Assembly: GCA_947846985.1 (NCBI GenBank) | Contig: CANTUZ010000002.1 | Coordinates: 157,098,389-157,162,388 of the forward strand | Origin: Fratercula arctica | Lineage: Eukaryota; Chordata; Aves; Charadriiformes; Alcidae | Direction of reading: 5' to 3' | Length of the DNA stretch: 64,000 nt | Shown: piece after piece, positions 1 to 11,374 of the stretch | How the letters are laid out: each line of letters begins with the position of its first letter | How positions within the stretch are numbered: the first letter of the stretch is position 1 | Position numbers and translations under genes: made by a program | Notes under the pieces: model-generated | Seen by the model: the letters and a program-made list of their open reading frames with translations, nothing else | Database searches by the model: none | Told to the model about the DNA's origin: nothing

Positions 1-1210
1 TTCCCATGCCTTTGCTGCCACTGCAATGATTTGAAATTGCAAACAGATGGAAAGGTAGTCTGCATAACGACAGGGGTGGCATCCGTGAAAACACACATTT
101 CTTAATACATGACCATGGCTTAAACAAAAAAACCTTTAAGGGTTGATGGGCTGTGGCTATCCAGTTTCTGTCAGAACAGTGTAAGCAGAAAGAAAAAACA
201 ATTCACCCTGACAAGAAAAGCTAAGGTTAAAATATAAACAGTCTCTTTGATCTCCTGTAGCCCGGCTCATCTTCGTACCTCTGCCTGCGTGACAGGACCA
301 GATTCTCTTCAAGTTATGAAAGCCCACAAGGCCCTCTGGCTGGAGGCCCTGGATGCAATCTCAGTTTCAGGGTGTACCTTGTACAAGTGCCTTTGATGAG
401 ATCAGATATTTGGCAAGTCACTTGAAAAATATCTGAAGGACTGCAGTGAGCTTAGCACTCCACTTCCACCTAAAAATTCTGCCAATACAGGGGCCAGAAA
501 CTAATGTTACTGCAGAATTGATGTAAGTTATATTAAACTGGAATTAAACTAGACAATTTTTGCTTCTTTGGGCAATTTCCCTAAATCTCCATGTAGGTTT
601 CAGTAGAACCACAGCATGATCACAGTGTGTCACCTGACCCAGAATAACCACTCCTGGACATGCTGTGTTGAAATCTGTTGTGTCCAGTGTGTCAGCTAAA
701 GGACTCGAGAGAAGTGTCTTGTACCTCCATAATGTCAAGGCTGCTGGAGACTGTTTTTCTGAAATGTAGAGTCCTCCAACTTTCCCTCTGAGTTTGTCAG
801 TGGCGCACCACCCCACACCCCTCCATCTGTAATGTCATGACACCAGCCTTGTGCTTAACATGACTTTTTCCATATAAAAGTCAATTCAAAACATCAGGTG
901 CATAGGGTCAGAATGAGTTCCCTCTACTCTCATCACCTCATTCATCCACCTCTCACAAGATGAAGGATTTTTTTCTACCCATGATATATGGAAAAATGTA
1001 GCAGACAATGGCCAATAGCAATGGCTCAGGCTGTCTCCCAAGGAGGGATTGTGCTCCCATGTGTGGGAACCCATGTGTGGTGTTGCTTTCAGAATCCATG
1101 AAAGTTTGGGGGAACTTTGGGGCTTCCAGACCTTTAGCCAAGAGCTGTCTCTGTGGTTCAGTCTTGGAGCAGCCACCCCATATACTTGGCTGCAACATCC
1201 TCTAAGAAGG
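1..1210. other. Unique non-coding flank
   Basis: No gene or repeat family is recognised in this stretch. Open frames here are short, overlap on both strands and show no known motif. It ends where similarity to CR1 ORF2 begins. Confidence 0.5.
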
Positions 1211-1221
1211 TGACATGGCCA

Positions 1222-1997
1222 ACAGCCCAGCTGAAGTGCCTCTACACTAATGCATGCAACATGGGCAACAAACAGGTGGAACTGGAAGCCACCATGCTGT
1301 TAGAAATCTATGACCTGATTACCATACTGAAACCTGGTGGAACGAATCCCATGACTGGAGTGCGGCTATGGATGGCTGCAGGCTGTTCAGAAGGGACATA
1401 TAAGGAAAGAGGGGTGGAAGCGTTGCCCTCTACATCAAGAATTGGGTAGAGTGTGAAGAGCTGTCTCTGAAGAGTAGCCATGAGCAGGTTGAAAGCCTAT
1501 GGGTAAGAATTAGAGAATGAGGCAACAAAGGGAACCTTGTGGTTGCTGTCTACTACAGGCCACACGATCAAGGGGAGCCTATTGATGAAGCCTTCATACT
1601 CTGTCTACAGGAGGCATCACAGGCGCAGGCTCTCATCCTGCTGGGGGACTTCAAACACCTGAACATCTGCTGGAAAAGTAGCAAGGTGAGCTGTAGGCAA
1701 TCCAGGAGACTCCTGGAGTGCACTGAGGATAACTTCTTAAGCCCTACCAGAGGAGATGCAATACTGGACCTGTTGGTCACCAACGCAAGTGACATCAGTG
1801 ACGTCAAGAATGGAGGCAGCCTGAGCTGCAGTAATCATGCACTGGTGGAGTTCACAACCCTGAGGGATATGGGTCAGGTAAAGAGTAAAGTCAGGACCCT
1901 GAATTTTAGGAAAGAAAAATTCCAACTCTTCAAGGAATTAGTCAATAGGACCCCCTGGGAAACTGCCCTCAGGGACAAGGGAGCAAAACAGAGCTAG
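1222..1997 (+). pseudogene. CR1 ORF2 endonuclease domain, broken
   Basis: The product would nick target DNA to prime reverse transcription. The segment begins with a CLYTNA motif typical of the start of the CR1 endonuclease. A frameshift lies near 1340, and in-frame stops follow near 1402 and 1518. The longest intact part (1539-1997) shows VAVYYRPHDQGEP, then a GDF motif near 1650 followed by K where N is usual. An SNHALVEF motif lies near 1830-1850, where active family members have SDH. These two changes affect the catalytic core. The frame ends at a TAG near 1995 that replaces a tryptophan codon in the family, because the same frame continues beyond it with CR1 similarity. Confidence 0.9.
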
Positions 1998-3394
1998 CAG
2001 GTCTTTAAGGATGCTTTTATCAGAGTGCAAGAGCTCTCTATCCACAGGTGTAAAAAATCAGGGAAGGAAGGCAAGAGATGGCTGGCTCAAGACTGGCTGC
2101 TCAAACTAAAGGGCAAGAAGGAAATGCACAGGCAGTGGAAGCAGGGACAGGCATCCTGGGAAGAGTATAGGGACGCTGACCAGTTGTGTAGGGATGAGGT
2201 CAGAAAAGCCAAGACAGAGCTGGAGCTGAACTTGGCAAGGGATGCAAAGAATACTAAGGGCTTCTGCAGGTATGTCAGCCAGAAAAGGAAGGTCAGAGAA
2301 AGCTTACCCCTCCGATAAGCAAGACTGGCGAACTGGTAACAATGGATGAGGAAAAGACTGAGGTACTCAACAAATTTTTTCCCTCAGTCTTCACTGGCAA
2401 CCTCTCTCCCCACTCTCTCAAGTGGATGGACTGCAAGGCAGGGACTGTGGGAGCAAAGTCCCTGCCACTGTAAGAGATCAGGTTCATGACCCCCTGAGGA
2501 ACCTGAACATACAGAAGCCTATGGGACCTGACGAGATGCACACCAGAGTTCTGAGGGAATTGGCTGATGTAGTTGCCAAGGCACTCTTCATGATATTTGA
2601 AAAGTCACGGCAGTCAGGTGAAGTCCTGATGACTGGAAAAAGGGACACATTGCACCCATTTTTAAAAAGGGTAGAAAAGAGGGCCCTGGTAACTAGCGAC
2701 CTGTCAGCCTCACCTCTGTGCCAGGGAAGATCATGGAACAGGTCCTCCTAGAAGCTATGCTAAGGCACATGGAGGACAGGGAGGTGATTTGGGACAGCCA
2801 GTGTGGCTTCACGAAGGGCAAGTCCTGCCTGTCCAGCCTTGTGGCATTCTATAATGGAGTGACTACATCAGTGGACAAGGGAAGAGCTACAGATGTCGTC
2901 TATCGGTATTTCTGTAAGGCCTTTGACATGGTCCCCCACAACATCCTTCTCTCTAAATTGGTGAGATACGGATTTGATGGGTGGACTGTTCAGTGGATGA
3001 GGAACTGATTTGAAGGTTGCATCCAGAGGGTAATGGTCAATGGCTCAATGTCCAGGGGGATATCAGTGACAAGTGGTGTTCCTCAGGGGTCTGTATTGGG
3101 GCCAGTACTGTTTAATATCTTCACCAATGACATAGACAGTGGAATCAAGTGCACCCTCAGAAGTTTGGAGATGACACCAAGCTGAGTGGTGCAGTTGACA
3201 CGCCTGAGGGACAGGATGCCATCCAGAGGGACCTGGATAGGCTAGAGAAGTGGGCCAGTGTGAATGTCATGAGGTTCAACAAGGTCAAGTGCAGGGTCCT
3301 GCACCTGGATCGGGGCAACCCCTGGTATCAATACAGGCTGAGGGTGAAGGGACTGAGAGCAGCCCTCCTGAAAGGACTTGGGGGTGTTGGCTAA
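1998..3394 (+). pseudogene. CR1 ORF2 linker and reverse transcriptase domain, broken
   Basis: The product would copy CR1 RNA into DNA at the nicked target. 2025-2318 carries the basic linker between endonuclease and reverse transcriptase ([19 protein letters not shown]). Later segments show GPDEMH near 2525, [14 protein letters not shown] near 2720, [18 protein letters not shown] near 2810, [12 protein letters not shown] near 2915 and [15 protein letters not shown] near 3072-3116. The active-site block at about 3163-3175 reads F-G-D-D, so both catalytic aspartates survive, but glycine replaces the alanine usual in CR1. A TGA at about 3006 replaces a tryptophan codon. A one-base loss near 3160 separates the PQGS block from the F-G-D-D block. 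A further frameshift near 3360 ends the segment. Confidence 0.92.
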
Positions 3395-3876
3395 TGAAAA
3401 GCTGGACATGAGCCAGCAATGTGCACTCACAGCCCAGAAAGTCAACTGTATCCTGGGCTACATCAAAAGAAGCGGGGCCAGCAGATCGAGCTAGGTGATT
3501 CTGCCCCTCTGCTCTGCTCTGGTGAGACCCCATCTGCAGTACTGTGTCCAGCTCTGGAGTCCTCAGCACAGGAAAGACATGGATTTGTTGGAGCGGGTCC
3601 AGAGGAGGGCCACGAAGATGATCAAAGGGCTGGCACCTCTCCTGTGAGGACAGGCTGAGACAGTTAGGGTTGATCAGCCTGGAGAAGAGGAGGATCTGGG
3701 TAGACCTTATTGCAACCTCTCAGTACTTAAAGGGGGCTCACAGGAAAGATAGGGACAAACTTTTTAGCAGGGCCTGTTACAATAGGACAAGGGGTAATAG
3801 TTTTAAAATAAAAGAGGGTAGACTTAGACTAGATATAAGGAAGAAACATTCAAGGTCAGGTTGGACAGGGCTCTGA
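3395..3876 (+). pseudogene. CR1 ORF2 C-terminal region, broken
   Basis: This continues the CR1 ORF2 frame in pieces. The first part reads as a thumb-like region in more than one frame (3419-3658). The second (3670-3876) reads as ISLEKRRIWVDLIATSQYLK followed by an R-rich stretch with DRTRGNSFKI and RLRLDIRKK, the usual end of avian CR1 proteins. Several frame changes occur. The same C-terminal block recurs in the truncated copy at 38.4 kb and, antisense, at 43.1 kb. Confidence 0.85.
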
Positions 3877-3979
3877 GCAACCTGATCTAGTTGAAGATGT
3901 CCCTGCTCATTGCAGGGATGTTGGACTAGATGACCTTTTAACTTCCATTCCAACCCAAACTATTCTATGATTCTACGAT

Positions 3980-4074
3980 CCTCCAAACCTTACAATGACT
4001 TTTCCTTTGAGCACATTCCCAGCCAGTGACCCCTCAGTCAACAGAGGAACATCTTGGCACCTGCACTTGTGTAC
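3980..4074. other. Short spacer between two CR1 copies
   Basis: About 95 bases separate the 3' end of the long CR1 from the next CR1 tail. No feature is recognised in it. Confidence 0.4.
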
Positions 4075-4210
4075 TGCAGCAAGGCCAGCTTGGATGGGGC
4101 TTTGAGCAACTTGGCCTACTGGAAGGTGTCCCTGCCCATGGCAGGGGGATTGCAATTAGGTGATCTTTAAGGTTACTTCCAACGCAAATCATTCTATGAT
4201 TCTATGATCC
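4075..4210 (+). mobile_element. CR1 3' tail fragment
   Basis: This severely 5'-truncated CR1 copy holds only the end of ORF2 and the 3' region. It shows the AGGCCAGCTTGGATGGGGC block, the GTGTCCCTGCCCATGGCAGG block, a TTCCAAC motif, and terminal ATTCTATGATTCTATG repeats at about 4191-4207. It lies in the same orientation as the long CR1 just upstream. Confidence 0.92.
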
Positions 4211-7200
4211 ATGTGTGAAAAGGGCATATTAACAGTGAGGCTTTGAACTCAAGCCCACAAAGAAGATGTCACAACAATTTTGGGGCTAGGCGCTCACTGT
4301 TCTTATTTCCTTCATAAAACATTCTGAGATCAAATGGTGAAAAATAAAAGCTAAAAATTGCCATTGGAGCGATAAAAGAGGTGGTTGGTTTTTGTCTGAA
4401 AATCATTGACTAAAGCGTGCCACTATAAGATTATATTTATTTTACAGGTAAAAACACAGATAAGAATAACTACCTTAAAGACTTTTCAACAGAATAATTC
4501 GTTATGACCTTGACAGTACGAAACAACAGCTCTTCCAGTGACAAATCAAAACTTGGGACTAGCACATTCAGGCAGTGGTGCTTCACCAGCTGAATGTTGT
4601 AAAAGCATAATGGAGAGGGAGCAAAGTTTTTAGAACTAACCCTGTGTTTTAGGAGCCTAAGTCTCTTTTTGAGACGGAGCAAGTACATAGAAGACAAGTG
4701 TTCAGGAAACTGATCTGAAAAGGAAGTTTGAGTTTCTAAGTCACTTAAGACACCTGTTGAAAATATTGATTGAGAGTCTGGACTTGAACTGGTTCGGAGC
4801 CCATCATGTGGAGGGAGAGAACATACTTTGTTCCCTTTCTCATGGAACAGAGACAAGACAAATTTGCCCATGTTACTGTTAATACAAAGCTTTCTGCATT
4901 GGCCCAGTGCTGGATCACATAAGCAAGGCATTGATTTTCACCCCACATGCACCCCACTGCTATCCTTTAACCTTAATCAAGCTGCATTTTTACACAAGAG
5001 TGAGGGGGAGGAAACAGATTATTTCTCTCTGGAATAACTGATTTCTTCAACAGCAGTATCCTGGGAAATAAAATGTAGGTGCTTCAGTAATATCAAAGGC
5101 AACAACTAACAAATCTACTTCTTATTCAGTCCCTGAGTCTGGAAATTCATCGGGCACAGGGTGAAATGTGGTCACTGCTATCAAAGTATATTGTCTACTC
5201 CGGGAACAGAATTTTGGATGTGAACCAAAACTTTCTTGAGGGAGATAAGCTTGTTATTCAGACAGTAAAATGTTATGATTAACACCTGATGAAGCATTAA
5301 AGAACCATAAAAATTCTGCTACCTGGGAAAGATTACTTAGCAGGAGGCTGCCTGCACTTTGGCAAGCGTGTAGCAGGTGAACTTTGTTTCTCAGCTTTCA
5401 GGGCAAAAGCGGATTTGCACAGTCCTTTTGTGGTGCAAAGAAAAGCAGAGCCACCCAGTCAAACTGCAGACATGAACAGACTCTGCTTCTGCTCGCATTA
5501 AAGTACCCCAGTTCATAGGAACTCTTGCCCCACCTATGGATCGCCAGTACGAAAGAGATTAATTGCAAGTTAAGTGAGGTTTATGTTTGCTTTCACAGCT
5601 TGTCAGACACAGCTTTTTTGTAAATTTGCCTATTTCTTTCATCGTATGGAATAAAAGGAATGGTTTGTTCCCCCTGCTTGCGATGGCATCTGTGGATGCT
5701 GCTGAACGAGACCCTAGTGGGACACCCAGGCCTAAGCCTTCGGCAGTGCATACACTTATGCTCTTTGAAGTTCCTGCTTTAGTCTAAAGTGGCAGAGGTT
5801 CCATTAGGGACTGGTTATGTAAAATAAAAAGGAGTCTTGAGGGATGCTGCCCAGCCTCATTAACAGACTCTGCTGAGCATCAGCTGCTGAGCCACACGCT
5901 TGCATTTTTTCAAAGTGAATGGTAACGCTGAGTAATGCTGAGTTACTATTTTTGCGTGTTCAGTTTAAAAAATCTTAAAACATTTTAGGGTGACTAGATA
6001 ATCTTTTTTTTTTTTTTTCTTTTGTTCTGAAATGAGGCTTCAGATAAGAATGAAAATTAATAGCCAACCCTAGAAAATCTAGGTCATTGGTCCTGAAGTG
6101 AGATTAATGTGGATTTACAGTTTTGTCCAAGTGCATACGCCCCTGAGTCAAACTGAACGCAAACATATTTAGCACCTGGACAGATTTACATCTGCACAAA
6201 GGGAGATCAAGTGTCCACCACCCCGCTCTGAGAAGATGGGTGATTAAGGTAGTGGATTAAGATGGATGATTGAGTTTCAGGGCATGACCCTGCATGTGTG
6301 TTGACAGACAGCTAACAGTACAGACTTCTCAGGAAATCAAGACTCTGTGCCTGTTATCCCTATCTGTCAATAAAAGTGATAATGCTGGCTTTCACACACC
6401 CTTTTTACACAGCAAACCATCCACGGCTGTGCAGAGACTGAGTCTCGTGCATAACTAATGTAATGGTTTCCAGCTTCATTTGGGACCTCCAGGCAGAGCC
6501 GTAATCCAAGTAATGCTAAGTTGTTTTGCATGGGGGTGAACGATTCGACAGTATAGGAGGCTGAGAAGAATCACCCCCCATGTAAGAGCTTCAGGACAAG
6601 CATTAAGCGAGGAGGTCTTGGCACCTCCATGTGCTCTTTAACTGTCCCATGTTGCTTTTGATCAAGCGGGCAAGTTTGCCCATGCATTTCACTAATATCT
6701 TCTTTAATCTTCAGTTTCCTGGTTGACATTTTGGGCAATTTCATGCTTCTGCGATTTCATTTGACTAACTTCACGTGGCGTGAGCATTTACACGCATAAA
6801 AAAGTCATATTTTTGTTGAATGCCAGCTGTATTCTAAACCGCAGACTAAGGTACGTGGATTGAGGTGAAGAAAAAGGAATCTGAAATGAAAGAGAAGTGA
6901 TACCCAAACTTCAGACAATTCCATTATGCTGAGAATAATAGAGAGGAAAGGAGATGAGACAGCTTATCTGTCAGTAAGTAGGGACTGGATTTAAGTTATA
7001 ACGATGTGTCCGGGAGTGTGCTTCATGGCACACCAGCAGATGAATAGTCTCATGGGTTGGCTTCAGTAGAGTTTTCATATGATTGAAGTTTATCCATTGT
7101 TTGCAATGTCTGAAAGGGGTCCCTTGGTCCTTAGGTGGGGATTGTGATAGTATGGAAATGCTTTATTGCCTTACATTGAATGATTTTCCCTAATCTATAG

Positions 7201-8129
7201 TGGAAGTACCCACCCAAAAAATGTAGGAAAGACAGCAGCACAGGATGGTGGCAAGCGAATAAACTTGTGGCAGGGGAAAGCTGTGATAACTGCAAGAGAG
7301 GAAGACTAAATAACGGCTCTTCATCCAAGCCCTTTGTATCAAATTTCTTCTGCTGTTTGGAGGGGAAGAAAGAAGAACATAGCTTTGTAGAAGTGAACCA
7401 CAGTGGTCCGTTTAGTTTTGAGGATACTGCTTTGTATCCATCCAGTTTTATTTGTTGGTATAGGAGTAGCCATCGTGTGTGATTCTACTCTGAATGTGAA
7501 AGTGATGATACAGCTTTGGGAGGGCTTTGAGTAAATTTGAAGCAGTTTGGAACAAAGTAAGAGGGATCAAAATAGGCAAGTCTAGAAGAATACTTGAAGG
7601 TTCAAAAGTTGCTTAAGGCCAGAAAATCATAAAGAATTGTATGCCAGGGGAAAGATCCTCAAAGGAAAACTACTATAATTAACAAGGAAAGTAAGATTTA
7701 CAGTGGTACATCTGCACATTGAATCACAAGAAATGACAAGTATCTAGGAAAAGAAAATATCTGTCAGGTGTACTTTAAAATATATTTCATTATTTGGTGG
7801 GGTTTGGATTTGGAGGGAGGGAGCAGTTGTTATTTGCTTTCTTGGGGTTTTTTTAGCAACCTAGTTCACTCGTGCCATGGATCCACTTCTCTCTCCAGCA
7901 ATATCTCTGGGAGCAAACACCTACATTACTAGTTGCTCTGGGCAATATGTATTCCATATTCTCATACTACATTTGTTTAATTCAGGGTTACACATCTTCT
8001 TTCTGCTGAACATAAACAGGGAAAACTCAGAGATGTACCTCTGTGACTTTATAACCTGATAAACTACATACATCAAGTGTCCATAATAGTCCTCAAACTT
8101 CATCCAAAGTAAATCTACGTATGGACTAA
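4211..8129. other. Non-coding, mostly unique, AT-rich
   Basis: No gene is recognised. Open frames are short and without family motifs. A run of 15 T lies at 6004-6018. No LINE, LTR or clear SINE is seen. Confidence 0.5.
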
Positions 8130-8255
8130 GGGTGGGCCTGGAAGCCAGAAGTTCTTACATTGCAGTCCTCACTCTTCAGATTATTTCCTCCATGACTTTG
8201 GGTGAGTCACAAAAGCTGCTTACATTCCTGTACATGGAGAAATTTATTCTTGCAC
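8130..8255 (+). repeat. MIR-like SINE fragment
   Basis: The order of blocks resembles the MIR core and its flank: a GGCCTGGAAGCCAGAAG stretch, a CAGTCCTCACTCT stretch, then GACTTTGGGTGAGTCACAAAAGCTGC, followed by a decayed CTGTACATGGAGAA block. The similarity is recalled from the MIR family and not aligned, and the copy is clearly old. Confidence 0.55.
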
Positions 8256-9661
8256 TCCTACTTTGTAGTTGGTCTCTGACTACAAAATTAGTAACTGTGC
8301 CTTAGGTACTTTATTTAGCATCGTGTATCAGAATTGAATAGCTGTGGATACAATACAATCCTGATCAATAAAAATTATTTGCTCTCAAAGCTGATTTTTA
8401 TTATTTTTTATTACATTTCATTTTATATCTAGCCAATTGGTATTTCTTAAAGATTAATTGGGACCTTTTTTCCAAGATCTGTTGGTTTTAAGTTTGAATT
8501 CCTATTTCAGAGACATATTTGTAGCAGGAATATATTGACATTTTACCTTTCAGATCAAATGAATGCTTGTTAAGTTGTTCTTTTCTCATTTTTCAATTCA
8601 TGGCGTAGTGTGTGGAAAGGACACACATCAGGAGACAGAGCATGAGGAATGTACATTCTGTTCATCTCCCGACTTTCCTGTGAACTTCATGGACGGTCCA
8701 GGGACATGGGTGTATTTTTTAAGCTAAGCCAGCATTGCAGGTGCTGACAGAACAGAAACCTACTGCATGCCTTATAAATTAGGCACAGAAAGAGTTTTAT
8801 AGAAGTGTGTATTAGCCAGCATGGGGATATGACTACATGCACATGCGGAGTTCTTTCCCACTCCATATAAATCAATTGCATTGCAGTTTGTGTATCTGTC
8901 CTCTTCTGTGCTTATTTGTCATTGAGGCATTGAAGGGTCTGGTGGTTGTCAGTGAGATAAATCAAAAGCCACACTGTAACTGTTGTGGTGGAGTATTTTC
9001 CACCATTGCCTCTAAAGTTAGATATAATCAGTAGTGAATTTCCAAGTTTATTTACAGCATTCAAGGTTAGCAAAGCGATGGTGTATTTTTTATGTTGTCT
9101 GATATTTTCCAGCTGTTTTTAATATGTGCATCTCTTGAAGGGCTCTGTATGAGTCATCAGCTCAGTACACAATGCTTACTTTTCATTGTTAACCTCTCAT
9201 AATTCACCTTAGCAGTGCTTGCTGCACTTTTCAAACCGAGGCGATACTAACAAATCCATTATGTTAAGAGACGATGTAGTACGCTGCTGCTGGAAGATAT
9301 GGGTTTTGAATTATGCTTACTTTACACGGTTCAACATATTCTTCCATTTGGAGAGAAGGCTATGCTTGTTAGAGCAATCACTTGACAGCCGCTGCCATAG
9401 TGAAGGTCACAGTGGGAGACAGAGAATATTTTTCAGGACATTTAGGCAGCAGAGACAGGACAAATCCTTTAGGTCAGGCTTGTCCATTGTATCAGGTTGG
9501 AGGATGGAGGCTGTAAATGACACTTTCCTCTTGTCTCTCTTCTCTCTAACTCTTTCCAAAAGCATTCTCAAACAGTATAGCTCTTTCCTCATGCATGAAG
9601 CATGGGGGGAGCTGAGCACGAAGCTGCTCTCTCTCCTCTAGGACAGGGCAGTGAGAGAGTG
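8256..9661. other. Non-coding, unique
   Basis: No gene or repeat is recognised. A 140-codon open frame on the + strand (9219-9641) has no recognisable domain and is probably fortuitous. Confidence 0.45.
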
Positions 9662-10295
9662 AATCATAAGAAAATCTCACTTAGAAGGGGACATTATCTG
9701 GATGAACCTTCTAAGCAGGGCCTTAGGTTAGGTTATCCAGGACCTTGTCATGACAGGTCTTGAATATTTCATCCACTTGTCTGGACAATGTATTCCAATG
9801 CTTTACTGCACCCACAGTGAAGCATTTTTTTCTTATATCCAGGAAATATTTTCCCTGAAACAGCTTGTGTCCACTGCTTCTTGTCCTGTCACCACACATC
9901 CCTGTGCAGAGAGCACCTCCACTTCTCTAGAAGTACCTCCTAGGTATAAGAAAACCATGATTGGCTCCCCCTGAGCCTTTTCTTCTTTTTTTAAGCAAAA
10001 CTAGTTTTCAACCTCTCTTCATGTGTCAAGTTCTCCAAATATTTAACCATCTTGGTGTCCCCCCCTCTGGACCATCTCCAGTTCTTCAAGGTTTCTCTTG
10101 AACTGAGAGGACCAAGTCTGGCCCCACCACATCCTGAGTGGGATGATCATTTCCCTTGATCTGCTCACTACGGGCCTGTAGATGTGGTCCAGGGCCTGGT
10201 TTGCTTTCACTGCTGCAAGGGCACATTATTCCTTCATGTTCAAATTGCTGCCTCTCCAGACTCCATGTCCTTTTCTGCAGAAAATGGAAGGGTCT
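9662..10295 (-). mobile_element. CR1 3' fragment, antisense, older subfamily
   Basis: Read on the minus strand, this is about 630 bases of a CR1 element. Its 3' terminus lies at the low-coordinate end (GAATCATAAGAAAATC). On the + strand the characteristic blocks appear in order: CAGGACCTTGTCATGACAGG, AATATTTCATCCACTTGTCT, CAGTGAAGCATTTTTTTCTT, CTTCTTGTCCTGTCAC, CCCCCTGAGCCTTTTCTTC, CTGCAAGGGCACATT and GTCCTTTTCTGCA. It is heavily diverged from the copies at 43.1 and 61.8 kb, so it belongs to a different and older CR1 group. Confidence 0.88.
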
Positions 10296-11320
10296 TTATG
10301 GGCCAATCTAGTACAAGAGCTACCATCCGATCAACACTGGTTGTCACAGTGTTGGTGTCAATGACCTAATACTTTCACAGACTATAACATCTAGGACTTT
10401 GACTGTGAAATATTTAACGAGTGTTACTGCGCTACATCAATTATAAACTAAAGGAAGATCCTTGTGGTGGCAAAGCCGAACCATCAAACATTAAGCAGCA
10501 GGTAAGTTCTGAACTACCCATACAAACACAGTTCTGTCCCTGCCTGGGTCCATTTTTAGGACCTGTGCAAAAATTAGGCTGTGGACATACAATTAAAGAC
10601 TAAGCACATTATGTACACCATGTCAGGCATCCAATTAACATTTGTGCTGCCTAACTAATACTTGGGCTTCTTTTTACATTCCTCTAAGCTGCTGGGTACT
10701 TGTGAAATGTTGTGACAATATGTTTCAGGTTAATTATGCATTATTCAGGTTTTCTTTTCCAAGCTTCGAATCATTGCCTTTTAGCTTAATGGAAAGCCCC
10801 CGTGTTGCATGACTGACCTTTTTATTATTCATTGTTTTATAAAAGCCCCCCACTGTCTGCCACCCATCCACACTAAGTGGGCTGAGCCTTTCAGATCTCC
10901 GTATCTGGAATCTCTACTTTGAGGTTTTTCAGTGTGGAAGATGTTTGATTGCATGCCTGAATCTCTCTGTTTTACTGGGTCATTTGTATTACTGCCAGCC
11001 TTATTTCCTGTAGAGTTAAACATCATCTTTGCTTTCCTTCCTTCAGTCAAGCTTTCTGCGATTATCAGATGTCCACAGTGACATTCCTCACTTCCTCTTA
11101 AGTATTTAAAATGAATTTAAATGTTATCATTAAGAGCAGCATTTAAAAGCTGTTAATGTGGATGGGTATTTAACTATAGATCAACTCGGACTGTTTGTAT
11201 TTCTCTTTGAGAGAAAATGACTTTGACTTTCACTCCCAAGACTGTTTTTTAATGATTGAGGAAGCTGTGCTTCCGCACTGCAATTGAAAGGACATATTGA
11301 TGGCTACGAATTGGTGGTGG

Positions 11321-11374
11321 AAAAAAAAAAAAAAAAAAAAAAAGGAGAAAGAAAAAAAAAAGAAAAAAAGAAAT
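11321..11374. repeat. Poly-A / purine tract
   Basis: A run of 23 A is followed by an A-rich purine stretch broken by G. No retroelement body adjoins it on the upstream side. Confidence 0.95.

Larger units (their letters stand above)
1212..3979 (+). mobile_element. CR1 LINE retrotransposon, 5'-truncated, inactive
   Basis: This is a non-LTR retrotransposon of the CR1 clade, the dominant LINE of birds. Read on the + strand, the conceptual protein has apurinic-like endonuclease motifs, then reverse transcriptase motifs, then the CR1 C-terminal region. It finishes with the short CR1 3' untranslated region and terminal octamer-like repeats (ATTCTATG followed by ATTCTACG, about 3960-3979). ORF1 and the 5' region are missing, as expected from truncation during target-primed reverse transcription. 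The reading frame changes several times and has in-frame stops, so it cannot encode an active enzyme. The 5' boundary is placed where the endonuclease similarity starts and may be off by tens of bases. Confidence 0.95.

Noticed and set aside
9219..9641. 140-codon + strand open frame
   Set aside because: No recognisable domain, unremarkable composition, and it ends beside an antisense CR1. Probably fortuitous.
10381..10500. Possible exon between a CTTTCACAG acceptor and a CAG/GTAAGT donor
   Set aside because: All three frames contain stops, so it cannot be a coding internal exon. A non-coding RNA exon cannot be supported from sequence alone.
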